Of a DNA stretch of 64,000 bases, positions 8,592 through 19,400 are shown piece by piece. The notes beneath the pieces were generated by a model. That model saw only the letters and a list, made by a program, of their open reading frames with translations. It did not search any database and was not told where the DNA came from. How positions within the stretch are numbered: the first letter of the stretch is position 1; every line of letters begins with the position of its first letter. This DNA comes from Tritrichomonas musculus (lineage: Eukaryota; Parabasalia; Tritrichomonadida; Tritrichomonadidae): assembly GCA_039105265.1 (NCBI GenBank), contig JAPFFF010000003.1, forward strand, positions 2,852,001 to 2,916,000. The letters are read 5' to 3'. The position numbers and the translations under genes were made by a program.

Positions 8592-11159
8592 TCATTTTTC
8601 ATTTTTTATCTTTTCTATAGTTTCATCAATAAATTTTCGATGTGATTTATCCATTTCTTGTAATACTCTTTCATCATCTATTAAAATAAGCATTGTCCAT
8701 TTTCCAAATTTGACTGTAATTTTATTTTTATACTTATCAATCAATTCTCGTATAAGATTACAAAGAGCATATGCAGTATCGGAATCATATGATTTAGTTC
8801 TTTGACAATTTAAAATATAAGTACGAATGAAAAATACAGCTTTTTGCAAATTTTCATCAGAACCTTGCTCATTTTTAAAATATGGCGCATATGCGATAAA
8901 GCAGGCTTCATATATTCTAGCGTTGTAGTAATTATCTAATCTCGGATTTTTAGGTGACAAACAAGGATTATTTAATTGCTGATCAACAATCGAATAAAAT
9001 TGATCTAAAATCTCTCGAGGCCAAATAAAATCATTTTTGTGATCACCGTTTACATATTTTATTTGATATAACATTTGACCAAAACTTTTAATAAAAGTAG
9101 GAACGACTATTTGTTTATGATAAAAAGGTAGATTATTAACTAGATCAAACATTTGAATTATTAGTTCAGTATTTTCGTTATTAACATATATCATAAAATC
9201 ACTGCATAAAATAATTGATCGATTGATAATTGATGGTGATTGTGCTTTAAATCCGTATTTTATAAAATCATTTACAAAAGGAGAATTTTCATTAAAATCT
9301 TTTCCAAGATTTATACATAACGATGATAATATCATAAGAATATTTTCATAGACAATATCTTTATGCATTTTAACACAATTTATAAGCAATTCAATCAGAT
9401 TTGGGCACAATTCTTTGAATTCATACGTGAGATTATTAATAAAACAATCAATAACTCCAAGAATACCAATTAATCTTAGTTCAATATAATTTTCGTCTGT
9501 TTGTAAAAAGTTCATCCAATTTTCGAATTTTTCAATTACTTTTGGAAATTGATTGATTAGTTTTTTACTTTGCGGCGGAGAGTTCTTGATAAGAGCAGTC
9601 AATGCTCCGAAATTTGCATCAAGACAATCAATATTGATGATTTTTGCAGGATCATCAATTGATCCAAAAAGTGTTTCAAAGAACTTATCAAGATATTTAT
9701 ATAATTTACCTGTATCTATTGATTTAAACAACGAAATGGCCAGTTGAAAAACTGAAAATATGAGATTTTTATTGAGGTTTGGATCTTGCAACAAATACAA
9801 AACAAATTTAACAATTTCTTTTTCATTTGCTACTGACTCGCATACGACGATAGATCGCGATAAAGCCCAAATTGCCGCATAAGGAATTGGACTACTTGTT
9901 TCATTTTCATTTTCTATTCCAATCTTTATTAAGTTACAAATGCGATTTGAATATTGATATAAAATTGAGTATGATTTTGATCTCTTTGAACAAATTCCAT
10001 TAATTAATGCTAAAGAAACAAAAACACCAATAATATCATTATCATTATAAATATAATTACGTATTTTTGGAAGAGCTATTTTAAGCATATCTTCATTATA
10101 AAGTATCGTAAATTGGCGAATAAGCTTAATTGATGGAATGCCTGTTTGCATTTTATTTTGGCTGATAACTTTAAGAAGGAGCATAGTAAGCTGCTCCATT
10201 GCTGTTTTTGTGTATCCTCTTGATTTATTTCCACTTTTTTTTTCATACTTACAAAATTCTATCCAAAATTCTATTGATGCACAAACAATATCATCATTTG
10301 GACAAATAATACCTTTAACTGAATAATCAAAAATAGTTGGTAAATATACTGGCGCGTCATTATAATGATATTTGATTATTTCTAATAATATCTCAAACAA
10401 ATTTTGATAATGCGCAATGTCGGTTTTGGGAAGAGCTGATGAATATGAGTTAAGAAGTGATTTTGTTAATTCTTCATTAAATATTATTGGGATATGCATA
10501 ATTAGATCCAAAATGCTTAAAATCGAAAAATCAAAAATAATTTTGGAATTTGATTCAGGGTTCATTAAATTTATAATAAGTTTTGATAAAAATCTTTGAA
10601 ATTGCAATCGAATAAAATCTAATTTTTCTAGTTTATCCGAGAATATTGGTAAAATCATTGTTTCATGGAAAAATGTCATAATTCCATATTTCGAATAACC
10701 AGGAACATCATCATTTAGGAATTCATTTACAAGAAAAGATATTGAATTTGACCAATATGTATCGTTTGGATCTTCAATCGCGAATATTAAAGCGTATATT
10801 AGGGAAGAAATATTTCTTATTACATCTTCTTCAATGTGAATATATCTGAAAATATATTTTTTTAATTGAATCCTAATTTCATTCATAAAATCTGAATACC
10901 AATTTTGGTTAATTTTCGAAAGGGGAAAATCATCTGTTGGAGTAAGCATATCTTTAATGGAAAGAAGACATATTATAATTCGTGATGATGAAACATTTGG
11001 TAGATTGAACACTTTAAAAACAAGGTCATAAAATAAAACAGTATTACCATTTCGTAAACTTATAATAATTTCACCATACTTATTTTGGTTGTTTTCATCA
11101 TTATTATTTGTGCATTTACTTATGCTATCTAAGATTTGTAGAAAATCATTTATTTCCAT
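8592..11159 (-). CDS. Importin beta-1-like karyopherin
   Basis: An 855-residue all-helical HEAT-repeat protein, close to the usual length of importin beta-1. The middle contains the hallmark YLPTIFDYSVKGI followed by ASIEFWIEFCKYE, matching the family's A-I-E-F-W-S-x-x-C-E-E motif, then an acidic/polar linker and further HEAT repeats with AAIWALSR. The family carries NLS cargo, through importin alpha or directly, and releases it on binding RanGTP. The start is the first ATG with an initiator-like TCATT 15 nt upstream. It is divergent from the Rossmann-fold gene over 93 bp. Confidence 0.65.
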   Translation of the reverse strand: MEINDFLQILDSISKCTNNNDENNQNKYGEIIISLRNGNTVLFYDLVFKVFNLPNVSSSRIIICLLSIKDMLTPTDDFPLSKINQNWYSDFMNEIRIQLKKYIFRYIHIEEDVIRNISSLIYALIFAIEDPNDTYWSNSISFLVNEFLNDDVPGYSKYGIMTFFHETMILPIFSDKLEKLDFIRLQFQRFLSKLIINLMNPESNSKIIFDFSILSILDLIMHIPIIFNEELTKSLLNSYSSALPKTDIAHYQNLFEILLEIIKYHYNDAPVYLPTIFDYSVKGIICPNDDIVCASIEFWIEFCKYEKKSGNKSRGYTKTAMEQLTMLLLKVISQNKMQTGIPSIKLIRQFTILYNEDMLKIALPKIRNYIYNDNDIIGVFVSLALINGICSKRSKSYSILYQYSNRICNLIKIGIENENETSSPIPYAAIWALSRSIVVCESVANEKEIVKFVLYLLQDPNLNKNLIFSVFQLAISLFKSIDTGKLYKYLDKFFETLFGSIDDPAKIINIDCLDANFGALTALIKNSPPQSKKLINQFPKVIEKFENWMNFLQTDENYIELRLIGILGVIDCFINNLTYEFKELCPNLIELLINCVKMHKDIVYENILMILSSLCINLGKDFNENSPFVNDFIKYGFKAQSPSIINRSIILCSDFMIYVNNENTELIIQMFDLVNNLPFYHKQIVVPTFIKSFGQMLYQIKYVNGDHKNDFIWPREILDQFYSIVDQQLNNPCLSPKNPRLDNYYNARIYEACFIAYAPYFKNEQGSDENLQKAVFFIRTYILNCQRTKSYDSDTAYALCNLIRELIDKYKNKITVKFGKWTMLILIDDERVLQEMDKSHRKFIDETIEKIKNEK

Positions 11160-11171
11160 TTAAAATCTATA

Positions 11172-11176
11172 AATGA
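11172..11176 (-). promoter_or_regulatory. Initiator-like TCATT (minus strand)
   Basis: AATGA on the plus strand reads TCATT on the minus strand, about 15 nt from the importin-beta ATG. Confidence 0.5.
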
Positions 11177-11252
11177 TATTATTATTTCAATCTATATTTG
11201 GTCCTAAACTATCAAATATTTTCAATATATATTTAGTCAACTGTTTTAAATC

Positions 11253-12089
11253 ATGAAGAAAAGATTTAATATATTAATTCTAGGACCAGACACTAGAATT
11301 GGTCAAGCTCTTATAAAAAAAATTAATGATCATTTCCACTTTTTAAATATTGTTATTCCTACCGGAATTTACAAAGAACAAGCAATATTACCCCCTTACC
11401 AAATAGCTTTAAATTTCACAAATCCTGACTCGTTAGCAGAAGATTTTGCCTTAGCCGAAGTTATCGCATCATGTTCACCATACTATAGTACCGATCTTGT
11501 TCGAAATGCTGCATATAAAGCATCTTCGAAATTTATTGATGCTTGCTTTTCATATCCTCAGACTGTAATCGAAGCGGCTTGTCAGCGGCTTCCATTTAAA
11601 CCTATAACAATGGAAGCGACACAATCAGCTTCGGGATGCTCACTAATAGATCTTTGGAGAATATCGCATCAACTTACAATTTTACCACTTCCACGATATC
11701 ACAATGATAAATGGCTTATTGACCAAGGCACAGTTTCTCTTGAAGAGATTAGCATTTCACACAGCTTTGAATTTTCAAGTAGAATTTATGCATATCTATT
11801 TTACTTTTTTGCTTTACTTTTGCGTTTTATGTGGCCATTTTTCAATGATGCTAAAGTATACTCCTCAACTAGTATGTGGAACTTTTCTGGAAAGGGATTA
11901 GAACATCACAAAGAATATTTCTTTAAAGCCACTGCTGAAGGTGTTGATGCTGAACTTTTGAGGCCTGATTTAGCTCTTTTGAAATGCCTTGATGCATTAG
12001 GCATTAACAGATATGAATCTCACGATTGGGGATGTTGCAATAGAATGAAAGTTAAACTTAAGGAATATCAAACAGTTAAATCATCATAA
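11253..12089 (+). CDS. Rossmann-fold (saccharopine dehydrogenase-like) protein
   Basis: A 278-residue protein. The N-terminus NILILGPDTRIGQALI is a beta-strand and nucleotide-binding turn of the NAD(P)-binding type, with the glycine pattern G-x-x-x-x-I-G in place of GxGxxG. ASCSPYYSTDLVRNAAY followed by FIDACFSYP resembles the second half of saccharopine-dehydrogenase-like Rossmann domains. A hydrophobic stretch near residues 183-202 (YAYLFYFFALLLRFMW) could be a membrane anchor. The substrate is unknown and the call is to fold level only. Stop TAA is followed by A, as in the trichomonad UAAA poly(A) signal that overlaps the stop codon. Confidence 0.5.
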   Translation: MKKRFNILILGPDTRIGQALIKKINDHFHFLNIVIPTGIYKEQAILPPYQIALNFTNPDSLAEDFALAEVIASCSPYYSTDLVRNAAYKASSKFIDACFSYPQTVIEAACQRLPFKPITMEATQSASGCSLIDLWRISHQLTILPLPRYHNDKWLIDQGTVSLEEISISHSFEFSSRIYAYLFYFFALLLRFMWPFFNDAKVYSSTSMWNFSGKGLEHHKEYFFKATAEGVDAELLRPDLALLKCLDALGINRYESHDWGCCNRMKVKLKEYQTVKSS

Positions 12090-13193
12090 ATCATGTTATT
12101 TGTTAAGTAAAAAAGAAAGAAAGAAAAAAAATACAATTTTTATAAAATTCAAATCATATGTTTTTTTCTTACAAAGCTTTGTACTCTTAAAATATCAATA
12201 CTATAGCACAAATGATTGCAGCTTTATTTTATAAATGATCATTTCATGAAATAAAATAAAAGGTAGATCGTAAAATGCTTTTTTCCCCGAGATTTTCCTC
12301 TCAATTTTTTGAATATTTTTTAATCGTTTTCATAATTGTTGTTTATAATAATTTTTATTGATTCTATGTAAGCCCACTGTATGTTATTTCACTATTCTTT
12401 TCGGAAAACAGCATCAATTGGTTAGAAACAAGCTGATATAGGGGACTGAAAGATTGGCAGCTATCCCACATTTGATATTCTTTGCCATTTAATATTTATA
12501 TAGTGAACGTTTTTTAAATTCAAATTAGCCATCAAAGCATGCTTTATGCAACGATTCTGCTCCTTTATAATGAAAATTAAAAAGAATTGAAGCTATTTTA
12601 ACACATATATTTCAACATTAGTAATAAGTCACAGAATTTTTATTGCCCAGCCGTTTGATTTAGCATCATTCCCATAAAAAGCTAAAAAGGCTTTGAAAAA
12701 ACTATACTTTATTATAATAAATATTTCTTTTTTACATTATTTATATTTATGTCATTTTACTCCATTAAAATTTCTGAAATAAAATCTCGGAAAAAAGGGA
12801 AAAAATTGTGAGTAAAAACTTTTTCAAAGCGTTTGAGAGAAAATCTCGGAAAAAAGGGGAAAAAAAAATCTATCAAATAAAAATTCGGTGAAAACTGATT
12901 GAAATTTTACCGTTTCCCACTATTTATATATAAGTATATCTCAAAATATATAAATAAATAAATAATTATAATAACAATTTAAATAGGATTATTTGTTATT
13001 TATTATATTTTCATATTAATATTTATTATTATCCCCCAAAGAATGAGATAAATTCTTTAAAAAAATTGAACACAAAATTTTTGGCAGAATCCAAAATTTT
13101 ATTATTTATTATCTAGTTTTGAAGGCCAAATTTTATCAAATCATATCGCAAATTATTGTAAATAGACCAGATGAAATAGACTGGGACAAAGCA
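12090..13193. other. 1.1 kb non-coding spacer with inverted repeats
   Basis: No gene recognised. It contains the inverted-repeat pair listed separately, several A/T runs, and a less AT-rich patch near 12370-12560 with no open frame, possibly remains of an older insertion. Confidence 0.5.
12279..12866. repeat. Inverted-repeat pair with an extra direct copy
   Basis: TTTTTTCCCCGAGATTTTCC near 12280 is matched in inverse by TTGAGAGAAAATCTCGG plus AAAAAAGGGG at 12833-12866. A direct copy of AAAATCTCGGAAAAAAGGG sits at 12781-12799. Arms of about 28-30 bp around some 530 bp of non-coding DNA suggest a small foldback or MITE-type element with a duplicated right end. Arm identity is imperfect and no target duplication was found. 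Confidence 0.4.
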
Positions 13194-14486
13194 ATGCAAT
13201 TAATTGATCGATTAAAAACAGAGAGGCAAAACGATCAATATATTTTCACATCAATCAAAGAAATCGCAACCAAAGGAAACAAAAAAGTAAAAAGAGATTC
13301 TGTAATATTAGTTGACTCATTTTTCAAAAATGGAACGATATCTTCACTAATTTCATTGCAGAATTATATTCCAGTAATATTTCCTATTAGTGATTTTTCA
13401 CAGGATGCTTATATACACTGCTTTTTCTGCCAAAAAGTAGAGTCTTGGGCTGGCATTTGCCATAATAATAATTGTTTATCCCAGAATTTTGTTAATTGGA
13501 TGAAAAGCCTTTATTCATTTAGATATGTATATGCTATGACACCAGAAACATCAAAGAAGTTTTCAAATGATTTCAATATTGCACACGAATTTCTGCAGAT
13601 TTTTAATAACGAGCTAATCAACTCAAAGTACCAAGTTAAAAATTGGGATGAATTAAATGAAATGCATGCAAATTCAATTGATATTCTTCAACGTCTAACT
13701 GAACTTGAAAGTACTTCTGGAGACCATCAGTTTTTGGCAACAATTCATTACTTAGAAAACTATTGTTGTCTATGCATTCAAGCATACGAAAGCCTTAAAA
13801 AGAAAGGCACATTTAATGAAGAACAATTATTTGAAATTGAAGCACAAGGAATGCCAAGTAAGAACCAAAAGAAAATAATTAAGCCAGACAAATTCCAACA
13901 ACCACCAAATATTCCAATTAATAATTCTAATCCATATCGACAATCACAAATAAATGATATTTACTCTCAACATCAATCTAGTTATAGTAAACAATATGAA
14001 GCTCATGCATATCCTTCAATACCTTCTCCTGCAATGCCTTCTCAACAAATTAATAATAAGGTTAACGACGCTCAATCTCAATCTTCTTTGTATCCTTCAA
14101 TATCTCCTGTTCCGAAGCCTTCTCAACAAAATATAAATAAAGTTGATGATATTCAATCGCAATCTCAATTATATCCTTCAATATCTCCTGTTCCAATGCC
14201 TTCTCAACAAATAGATAATAAAGTTGGCGATGCTCAATCACAATCTCATTTATATCCTTCAATTCCTCTTATCAATGCATCTCCTCAACAGGTTAATAAT
14301 AATATTGATGATTTACAATCTCCATCACTTTATTTATCTGTAAATCCATTAAAAGTGGATGATAATCCTTATGCCTTAATATCAAATTTAGAAACAGATA
14401 AAAGCCAGCAATTTAATAACCAGAATATAGTGAATGATGATATTTCTTATATATTACCTCCATATGCACCACCTCCAGAGTTTTAA
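13194..14486 (+). CDS. VHS-domain-like protein with repeat tail
   Basis: The frame is open from 13047 but its first ATG is at 13194 (430 residues). Translation upstream of that ATG (FYQIISQIIVN, then DEIDWDKAM) looks like the first helix of a VHS/ENTH fold, followed by DRLKTERQND and VILVDSFFKNG, typical of VHS domains of endosomal sorting adaptors. The true start may therefore be a non-ATG codon (TTG at 13119), or a 5' exon is missed. The C-terminal 200 residues are Gln/Ser/Pro-rich with about four copies of a unit containing QSQ-x-LYPSI-S-P-V, and end PPYAPPPEF. Likely an endocytic/ESCRT-0-type adaptor. Confidence 0.55.
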   Translation: MQLIDRLKTERQNDQYIFTSIKEIATKGNKKVKRDSVILVDSFFKNGTISSLISLQNYIPVIFPISDFSQDAYIHCFFCQKVESWAGICHNNNCLSQNFVNWMKSLYSFRYVYAMTPETSKKFSNDFNIAHEFLQIFNNELINSKYQVKNWDELNEMHANSIDILQRLTELESTSGDHQFLATIHYLENYCCLCIQAYESLKKKGTFNEEQLFEIEAQGMPSKNQKKIIKPDKFQQPPNIPINNSNPYRQSQINDIYSQHQSSYSKQYEAHAYPSIPSPAMPSQQINNKVNDAQSQSSLYPSISPVPKPSQQNINKVDDIQSQSQLYPSISPVPMPSQQIDNKVGDAQSQSHLYPSIPLINASPQQVNNNIDDLQSPSLYLSVNPLKVDDNPYALISNLETDKSQQFNNQNIVNDDISYILPPYAPPPEF

Positions 14487-14934
14487 TTATTCTTATTTTT
14501 ATGTTTATTACAATGTTTCTATAATTGATTTTTATTAAATCACTGTTCAAAAAGCGGCCTTAAAAAGTATTCAAATTAAATATTTTTATCACAGCAAAAG
14601 CGCATTATCTTATGATAATTAAACTTTATATTAAACAACTACATATATAAATATCTATTTACATATTTTTCTAGTATGAAAATAAAATAATTAAAATTAA
14701 TGAGTTCTTCAATTAAATTCAACAGTATGAAATTTCAGTGATCAAGATGGAAAAATATCAAACTTGCTTCATAGATTTCAAGGGTTAAGTAAAGCTCTTT
14801 TTTTCTTAACATATTAAAAATAAATAGTATTTTATACTATACAATTATTTATTTACAAGAATCATAACAAACTTAATAGCTAATTCTTCTATTTGAGTAT
14901 TAAAACAAACACATAAAAGAAATATAACTTAAAT
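14487..14934. other. Spacer between convergent genes
   Basis: AT-rich; nothing recognised apart from short A/T runs. Confidence 0.5.
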
Positions 14935-16233
14935 TCATTTTTTCTTTGGTTTCTTTTTGCTTTTCTTGCTTGATTTAATGCTTTGTTGAACTTCGAGCAA
15001 TCTTTCTTTTTCTCTTTGCTTTTCAAGTTCTTTTTCTTTTTCTATTCTTTCTTTTTCTTCTTTCTCTTTTTTCTTTCTTTCAAATTCATCTATTATGCAA
15101 TTTACACTCTTTTGAAGCTCATCTACACGATCTTCAATTTCAATAAAGTAATCCATTTCTTCTGATTTAAGAACAATTCCTTTATCAACTTTATCTGTGG
15201 AAGTAATTATTGTCAAATCAATTAATTTCTTAATTTCTTGAAAAATTTTTCTTGACAATGTTTCTGTTTTTTCTTTTGCAATTATGATCATATCTGAAAG
15301 AAGATACAATTCTGAACGTGATTCTTTTGGTGTAAATCTTGAAATTAATTTTCGATTTGGATTATCTAGAAGATCGGGACATCGTCGAATAGTTTTTTCT
15401 ATTTTTAGTAGTTGAGCCCGCCGATTGGCTTCAGAAATGCTTTTATCGGCAATTTGGGCATCAACTTTTAACTTATCTTCAGCATCAATAAGAGGTTGAT
15501 AGTCTGAATGCCATTCTGGAGTAGCTTTAAAAATTTCATGTAATAAAAGAACATATTTTGGCATTCTTTGAACAGGCATAATAATAAGAGATGAAAATGG
15601 TTCATTATTTTTTTCAAGTTCTTCGTTGAGCTTAATAAATTTCTTATCAGACATAATTAATTCATTAAATCGAGAGTTGATTTCCAAATAAGTGGAAATA
15701 AATGGAACAAATCCAGCAACAAGATTAAGCTTATTTAAAAAGAGATTTCCGATTTCTGCTTCTTTAGCACCACGGCGACATTGGGCTTCAAAAATACTGG
15801 CCACTCTTTTGCTCATTTGAATAAGAGGATGTATTTGACCAAAGAATAGAAATATATCATCTTCAGTTAATACTTTTTCATAGGCAGGTTCATAAACATC
15901 AACTAAAATTGAAATGAATTGTTGATAATTATATTCACTTGTGATTAATTCGTCAACTGCATACTGCCTTCTACGAAGCATTTTCGGATCGAAAGATGGA
16001 GGAGGTTTTGGTCTCTCAAACGCATCTTCTCCTTGTTTTCTTGCTCTCTTAGGTCTTGGAACTTTTAGAATAACATATAGCAAATAAGTATATCCATAAT
16101 ATAATATAAAACTGGCTGTTGAAGTAATTGATTTACCGATAAAATATAACGTGCATGTAAACAAATGAATAATACCAGATGAGATATCAGAAAAGGTATC
16201 TGAAAATGAAAACGCTGTTTTAGTTTCTTTCAT
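14935..16233 (-). CDS. Membrane-anchored RhoGEF (DH-PH)
   Basis: A 432-residue protein. Residues 19-57 are strongly hydrophobic (one long or two short membrane segments), followed by the basic stretch PRPKRARK, which predicts a cytosolic C-terminal part. The DH domain spans about 88-280: AVDELITSEYNYQQF at its start and MPVQRMPKYVLLLHEI, the conserved helix that contacts the Rho GTPase. A short PH domain (about 295-385, with SELYLLSDMIIIAKEK) follows. The last 50 residues are a Glu/Lys coiled coil ending in a Lys-rich tail. It should load a Rho/Rac GTPase with GTP at an internal or plasma membrane. Divergent from the exportin gene over 216 bp. Confidence 0.85.
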   Translation of the reverse strand: MKETKTAFSFSDTFSDISSGIIHLFTCTLYFIGKSITSTASFILYYGYTYLLYVILKVPRPKRARKQGEDAFERPKPPPSFDPKMLRRRQYAVDELITSEYNYQQFISILVDVYEPAYEKVLTEDDIFLFFGQIHPLIQMSKRVASIFEAQCRRGAKEAEIGNLFLNKLNLVAGFVPFISTYLEINSRFNELIMSDKKFIKLNEELEKNNEPFSSLIIMPVQRMPKYVLLLHEIFKATPEWHSDYQPLIDAEDKLKVDAQIADKSISEANRRAQLLKIEKTIRRCPDLLDNPNRKLISRFTPKESRSELYLLSDMIIIAKEKTETLSRKIFQEIKKLIDLTIITSTDKVDKGIVLKSEEMDYFIEIEDRVDELQKSVNCIIDEFERKKKEKEEKERIEKEKELEKQREKERLLEVQQSIKSSKKSKKKPKKK

Positions 16234-16423
16234 CGATTAATTACCATTTTTTCAGGTCAAATATTAACCTTTTTATTTGGATTATTTCAATATTATAAAT
16301 TTGTTATTTTAATTAAAATTTTACTTAAATTATTACATATATTTTTATTTTTATATTATTCAACATTCAATAAGAAATATTTTGAATTAATTTGAGAAAA
16401 TTTATATATTTCATATAGCATGT

Positions 16424-16428
16424 CATAA
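16424..16428 (+). promoter_or_regulatory. Initiator-like TCATA
   Basis: TCATA with +1 at 16426 gives a 24-nt leader to the ATG at 16450. Confidence 0.4.
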
Positions 16429-16449
16429 ATGACCAAAATTTGATTTTGG

Positions 16450-19400
16450 ATGAATGATTTACAAAATATTTTAGAAATAGTAGATGAGCATTATACCAAA
16501 GGAAATTCGGCACCAGAAATCACAAATTTCATAAATTCATTTCCAACAAATATTAACAGCTTAGAAATCTGTAAAAATATTTTGGGACTTACTGATGCCA
16601 AAATGAGTTGTAAGTTATTTGCATCTGATTCATTTAAAAATATTATTTCACGATTTATAAATTATTTAACATTTAGCCAGGCATCAGGTATTGTTGAATG
16701 GATAACTTATTTTTTAACATCCGATAATTTAAATCTAGCTGATGCAATTTATAGCGATTTATCTGCAGCTGCATCTCAAATATTTGTTAGATTTTTTGAA
16801 TCGCAACATGACGATGTAAATCGTATGATTGGAAATTTTACAAAGTTGTTTGGAAGCAATCCTTTAATGCTGATTCGTGGCATTCAAATTCATTCTGAAA
16901 TAATCTCAACTTTTGGAAGTTTAAATGAAAAAAAAGATATGGCCACTTTCAAAAATTTTCAAGAAAGCACTTTATATGGATTCCTTATGACAGCAAAACA
17001 AATTTTATCCCGATTACAAAACGAACAAGATGAAATATATACCTTTCCACCTGAATTGAGAAAGCAAATAATTAGCTTATCTTGCTTGAATTTATCGAAA
17101 ACTATTGCTTTCAAAATGGAGAAAGATTTATATTCACAAAATAATGATGAAAAATTCAAAACTGAAATTTCAGACGAAAATTTCCTAATTTTTATTTTCC
17201 AAGTTTTTGAAAAATTTTCTGAACCAGAAGCTCTTAAAGTTATTTCTTCATATTTTCAATTACAACCTGCATCATTCATTAAACCTCAATTTTTTTATTC
17301 AATTTTTAATAATATATGCATGGGTTTAATCAACATTATTCAGAATCAAATTGGATTTAGCGAATCATCAACGATTTATCAACTTTCGCAAATTTTATCT
17401 TATTTTTCTATAAGAATCAATCTGATGATGATTAAGTATCTCCCCAGCTTAGCTTTATTAATTGAAAGTACTGCGCAATTTTCAATTGTCATATTTCAAA
17501 ATATTTCTAATGAACCAAATACTATTAATAATATTGTTACGTTTTGGTCTAAACTTGAAGAATTACTTCGGCAAGTTTCAAATGATCCCAACAATAATAG
17601 TCCAACTGCACTATTATGGATACCTATTAAACAACAAGTTATGTCAAAAGCGTTTGATATTTACTCTTCTTACATCGAATTACTTTTGAAGGAAGTCATG
17701 CAACCAGGAAACGAAGAAATTGATTTTAATTTTTTATCTAATAAGATTTCACCTTTTATATCACTAATACAAAGTTTTGTAAATTTAAATCAATTACCAA
17801 TATACCAACATTTAATGTCCATTTATCATTCAAAGAAAGAAGAGTTTTTGCAGCTTCTTGCAAATAATAATCAAATTTCAGAAGACGTATCGAAACAAAT
17901 CGCCCTTTTTATTCAGATTTTTATAAAATTTATTGATTCGACAAAAAATCTCACTGATCCAATTTGTATTGAGTCTTTCACTGAAATCATTTCACTCATG
18001 CAAATTACTATTCCAGCCTTAAATGAAAGAAATCATCTTTCATTTGAAATCGAAATAAGCTTTTCAATCTTTATTGAAAAATTCAGATCAACAAATTTAG
18101 GAAATAGCCAAGTACGATTCGAGGCGCGTGACAATTTTTACCGTAGAATACCTCCTGCTTTAGGAATTTCAAGTCCTCAATCTTGCCAAGATTTTTTCTT
18201 TCACCGAATTATTTCTACTCTTCAAGGCTTTTTTGGAAATCAATATGAAGAAATATTATTTAGAAACCTGTTCAATAAATTAGATCAAAAAGTTTTCCCT
18301 TCAGATGAAATTTTATTATTATTCTTGCAAACAGATTTAGACTCAAGTTTAAATTTTCTGAAGAATTACAAATACCGTTACTTCTTTAGCATGTCACTTA
18401 TGTCAATTATTGGTAAACTAGAAAATTCGATTCTTTACAACATTTTTTTATCAAATCTCAATGCTAAATTTGCAGCATTACCAAACCCAGAAGCATTAAG
18501 TATGCTTTCTTCTGATATTGGTGGTATGTTTAGCGCCAAATTGAAACCAGAATATTATCATATTAGATTCAATTCTCTTTTCCCTGATAAAATGAAACTT
18601 ATCTCAGATGCATTGGCCTCCCCAAGCGGTCAAAACATTCAAGTCATTAGTTTGACCTTAAAAATGTGCAAATCCATCGTTTTTTGGCTTCCAGCCAACA
18701 AAATTGTTTTTGACAATAACTCACCAAATGGGATAATATCGTTTACTTTTGCAGCACAAACAATTTGCACTTTTATATCATTTGCAGCACCAAATTTGCA
18801 ATCACCTGGTTTTGTTCAAATGCTTGAAAGCAGAGGATATCGTGAATTGAAATATGTTTCAAAAATTTTATCATATCTATTGTCAGGCGGATATGTTCCA
18901 TTTGATGCCTTTGCGATTTATAACGATCCTGTTTTTGTGAATGTCTTAACTGGTGTCATTCAATTGTTAACCAATCTTGACAAAACTAGCATCTGTAATC
19001 ATCCAAAGACTTTCTTTAGTTTAATTACTTTCTTTAAAGAATTATGCATTAATCAAATGAAAACCATATGCCGACAGTTACAACCTGAGCTTTTGAAAGA
19101 ATTAATGATTATTATTTTTGAATCTGCTTCAAAAGGAACTTCAATGCTTGAAAATATTTCGGAATGTTCAGTACAGATTATAACAACAATTCTAGAATTT
19201 ATAGTCGATGAACAAGGAACCAAAGAATGTGAGACATTAATGAATTCTGTTGACAGCCAAATTCTTGGACAAACTAATGCTTGCCTTTGGGAACTTCTTT
19301 TCAATGGCAACTCAAATAGCTATATTAGTACTTCTATAATGCTTTTCATTCTGATAAACAAATCAGCATTTGATGTAATTAAAGAAAAAATTATTCAAAT

